Shown here: positions 5,311-6,872 of the stretch, in pieces
Numbering within the stretch: the first letter of the stretch is position 1
How the letters are laid out: the number at the start of each line of letters is the position of its first letter
Made by a program: the position numbers and the translations under genes
Notes under the pieces: generated by a model
What the model was told of the DNA's origin: nothing
What the model saw: the letters and a program-made list of their open reading frames with translations, nothing else
Database searches by the model: none
Assembly (NCBI GenBank): GCA_903826185.1
Contig: CAIKDL010000033.1
Location: 1-6,872 of the forward strand
Direction: 5' to 3'
Source: an uncultured bacterium
Lineage (GTDB): Bacteria > Patescibacteriota > Minisyncoccia > Phycocordibacterales > PALSA-1337
Length of the DNA: 6,872 bases

Positions 5311-6324
5311 ATGTCCATGTTTTCCCCAAAACTCGGTATCGACCTCGGCACGGCCAACACGCTCGTTTTTGTGCCTGGAAAGGGAATTGTTTTGAATGAA
5401 CCTTCTGTGGTGGCAGTTTCTGAACCTGAACACAAGGTTTTGGCCGTCGGTAATGAGGCCAAAGAAATGGTCGGACGCACTCCGGATAATATTGTTGCTT
5501 ACAGACCAATGCGTGACGGCGTGATTGCTGACTATCGCATCACCGAAGCCATGCTCCGATATTTCATCGACAAAGCTCTTGGTCGTTTCAGTATTTTCAA
5601 ACCTGATGTGATGGTCTCTGTGCCAGCCAGCGTGACTTCCACGGAAAGGCGTGCGGTCATCGAAGCGGCTATTCGTGCCGGCGCAAAAAATGCTTATGTC
5701 GTCAAAGAGCCGATCCTCGCCGCTATCGGTGCCGGAATTCCTATTCACGAGGCTCGTGGACACATGGTTGTCGACATCGGTGGCGGCACGACCGACGTTG
5801 CGGTGATCTCACTCGGCGGTATCGTGGCTTGTACTTCTGTCAAAGTCGCTGGAAATAAGATCGACGCCGCTATCGCTGATTATGTTAAAAAAGTTTTCAA
5901 TCTGGCCATCGGAGATCATATGGCCGAGATCATTAAAATAAATATCGGCTCGGCTATTCCGCTAGACCAGGAGCTTGTCATGACCGTGAAGGGCCGCGAT
6001 TTTATTTCCGGTTTACCTCGTTCGACCGAGATCAAAACCAACGAGATCGTCAAGGCGATTTCAAAGGAGTTGCGCGATATGGTTAAAGCCATTAAGGATG
6101 TCCTTCAAGAGACACCTCCGGAATTGGCGGCTGATATCATCGATCAGGGTATTATCATGACCGGCGGCTCTTCTTTACTTCGCAATCTTCCGGAACTTGT
6201 TTTTCGTCGCACTGGCGTGAAGGCGGCACTTGCCGATGATCCATTACTTTGCGTCGTGAAGGGAACAGGCTTGGCGCTTGACCATTTGGATGTGTATAAG
6301 AAGACGATCATAAGTAAGAGGTAG
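5311..6324 (+). CDS. mreB: Rod shape-determining protein MreB (actin-like)
   Basis: Bacterial actin that polymerises on ATP along the inner membrane and guides the elongation machinery. It has 337 residues, normal for the family. Actin-fold motifs: phosphate-1 GIDLGTANTLVFV (9-21), KGIVLNEPSVVAV (24-36), KPDVMVSVPASVT (97-109), phosphate-2 VVDIGGGTTDVAVISLGG (153-170), and adenosine motif GIIMTGGSSLLRNLPEL (280-296). The usual EEP of connect motif reads KEP (Lys132-Glu133-Pro134). The ATG at 5311 gives MSMFSPKLGID, close to known MreB N-termini; the ATG at 5317 is equally possible, whereas a GTG at 5281 would overlap murA and add atypical residues. No Shine-Dalgarno motif is visible. The 19-base gap from murA implies cotranscription from the murA promoter. 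mreC, mreD and rodA, often found next to mreB, are not downstream here. Confidence 0.97.
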   Translation: MSMFSPKLGIDLGTANTLVFVPGKGIVLNEPSVVAVSEPEHKVLAVGNEAKEMVGRTPDNIVAYRPMRDGVIADYRITEAMLRYFIDKALGRFSIFKPDVMVSVPASVTSTERRAVIEAAIRAGAKNAYVVKEPILAAIGAGIPIHEARGHMVVDIGGGTTDVAVISLGGIVACTSVKVAGNKIDAAIADYVKKVFNLAIGDHMAEIIKINIGSAIPLDQELVMTVKGRDFISGLPRSTEIKTNEIVKAISKELRDMVKAIKDVLQETPPELAADIIDQGIIMTGGSSLLRNLPELVFRRTGVKAALADDPLLCVVKGTGLALDHLDVYKKTIISKR

Positions 6325-6339
6325 GGAATATATTTGGAT

Positions 6340-6372
6340 TTGACATACCAACTTTATCTAGTAGTGTATACA
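6340..6372 (+). promoter_or_regulatory. Possible promoter for the 83-residue protein
   Basis: A perfect TTGACA (6340-6345) begins 15 bases after the mreB stop. The -10 is unclear: TGTATA (19-base spacer) and TATACA (21-base spacer) overlap at 6365-6372, and both spacers are longer than ideal. It suggests that the small gene can be transcribed separately from mreB. Confidence 0.35.
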
Positions 6373-6391
6373 AAGAAAGGACACTTGTTTT

Positions 6392-6643
6392 ATGGACAAA
6401 AAAATATTGCGTCGTATTGCGGTTTTGCGCAAGCGAAATTTTGCAATTATTCGCCGACAAAAGAAAGAAACAGAACAGTTGCGTCGTAAACATGCCAAAG
6501 ATTTTCGTGATCTAAACCGAGAGTGTGAAGCGATTTGGGGTAACGCGCTCGATCATGAAAAATCTGATAAAAACGTGGATTTGGAGCGGTTAGCTCATCT
6601 TCTCGATTTTGTTCCCCCGGGGAGACGCCCAAAACTCCAATAA
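6392..6643 (+). CDS. Small basic, probably helical protein of unknown function
   Basis: Encodes 83 residues. The first half is strongly basic and likely one long helix: from MDKKILRRIAVLRKRN through RRQKKETEQLRRKHAKDF to about residue 46. It has charged and hydrophobic residues in a coiled-coil-like mix and no membrane segment. The second half is more acidic (NALDHEKSDKNVDLERLAHLLDF, 51-73) and ends in a short proline and arginine tail (VPPGRRPKLQ). No family is recognised; a nucleic-acid-binding role is only a guess from the charge. A Shine-Dalgarno-like AAAGGA (6376-6381) lies 10 bases before the ATG. A candidate TTGACA precedes it and a terminator follows, so it looks like a real gene unit downstream of mreB. 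Confidence 0.7.
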   Translation: MDKKILRRIAVLRKRNFAIIRRQKKETEQLRRKHAKDFRDLNRECEAIWGNALDHEKSDKNVDLERLAHLLDFVPPGRRPKLQ

Positions 6644-6651
6644 GTTCTTAA

Positions 6652-6690
6652 CCCTCAGTAAGCAGAAGTGCTAATCTGGGGATTTTTTTT
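6652..6690 (+). terminator. Intrinsic terminator after the 83-residue protein gene
   Basis: An imperfect stem starts nine bases after the TAA stop. The outer CCCT (6652-6655) faces GGGG (6678-6681), and the inner AGCA (6661-6664) and TGCT (6669-6672) close a GAAG tetraloop. An eight-T tract follows (6683-6690). It ends the plus-strand series. Confidence 0.7.
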
Positions 6691-6728
6691 AATAAAAACA
6701 CCCACGGCTCGCGTTCGCAAGTCGTGGG
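6691..6728 (-). terminator. Intrinsic terminator of the convergent minus-strand gene
   Basis: CCCACG (6701-6706) pairs with CGTGGG (6723-6728), with further inner pairs (GCT with AGT, GC with GC) closing on a GTTC loop. On the minus strand the hairpin is followed by TGTTTTTATT (6700-6691), whereas on the plus strand only GTTTGG follows. This polarity indicates termination of transcription coming from the right. It stands back to back with the plus-strand terminator. Confidence 0.7.
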
Positions 6729-6740
6729 GTTTGGTTCAAA

Positions 6741-6872
6741 TCAGTACACTCGTTCGATCTCGACGAAGAATCCATTCGTGACGCCCATGATCCAGGGGAA
6801 GTCCGGGCAATAATTCGCCATGGTTTTCCTGGTGTTCCTGTAGACATTCATCTTGACGCAGGAGTTCGAGTC
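6741..6872 (-). CDS. C-terminal 43 residues of an unidentified minus-strand protein (partial)
   Basis: The minus-strand frame is open from the right edge to a TGA at 6743-6741. It ends CPDFPWIMGVTNGFF followed by VEIERVY. No family is recognised from such a short piece. The main support is the terminator hairpin beginning 12 bases after the stop with its T tract on the minus strand. Third codon positions are markedly GC-rich (about 80 percent by eye), unlike the other genes here. Another minus frame and one plus frame are also open through this stretch, but the plus frame has no ATG, GTG or TTG inside the window after its upstream stop. The choice of frame is therefore tentative. Confidence 0.45.
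   Translation of the reverse strand, partial: DSNSCVKMNVYRNTRKTMANYCPDFPWIMGVTNGFFVEIERVY

Noticed and set aside
6699..6872. Plus-strand open frame at the right edge (HSFDLDEESIRDAHDPGEV)
   Set aside because: It looks protein-like, but after the in-frame TAA at 6693 there is no ATG, GTG or TTG start, and it would cross a hairpin whose T tract serves the opposite strand.

Overview
This looks like a chromosomal window from a bacterium with a small genome, most likely a member of the Candidate Phyla Radiation / Patescibacteria (Parcubacteria-like). That placement is inferred from the reduced, motif-poor PriA, the low-complexity inserts in core enzymes, the rarity of Shine-Dalgarno motifs and the tight gene packing; no phylogeny was run. 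Stop codons used are TAG, TAA and TGA, so the standard bacterial code fits and the TGA-recoding CPR lineages are unlikely.

Layout. Minus strand, right to left: priA-like (1319-3283), def (754-1296) and the N-terminal 177 codons of fmt (1-531, running off the left edge). This is the classical bacterial priA-def-fmt order, joining a replication-restart protein to the two enzymes that add and remove the formyl group of initiator methionine. A 222-base gap between def and fmt carries three hairpins and a dispersed repeat. Plus strand, from a divergent promoter region at about 3284-3405: a 55-residue two-helix membrane protein (3406-3573), a strong intrinsic terminator (3613-3646), a second copy of the repeat (3691-3759), a good sigma70-like promoter (3804-3832), murA (3858-5291), mreB (5311-6324) and an 83-residue basic protein (6392-6643). 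The window ends with two back-to-back terminators and the probable C-terminus of a minus-strand gene (6741-6872).

How the genes work together. MurA makes the first committed peptidoglycan precursor, and MreB organises where wall synthesis occurs. They are 19 bases apart and probably form one wall-growth transcription unit. Fmt and Def act at opposite ends of N-formylmethionine handling.

Most notable points: (1) a nested palindromic element of about 70 bp, 61 of 69 positions identical between two copies, lying upstream of both fmt and murA in the same orientation relative to the downstream gene, plus a third degenerate piece; (2) a PriA-like protein that keeps its eight zinc-binding cysteines and C-terminal domain but has lost the visible ATPase/helicase motifs; (3) a perfect 12-bp tandem duplication between the murA -10 box and its start codon. 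No mobile-element protein, CRISPR array, tRNA or rRNA was seen.
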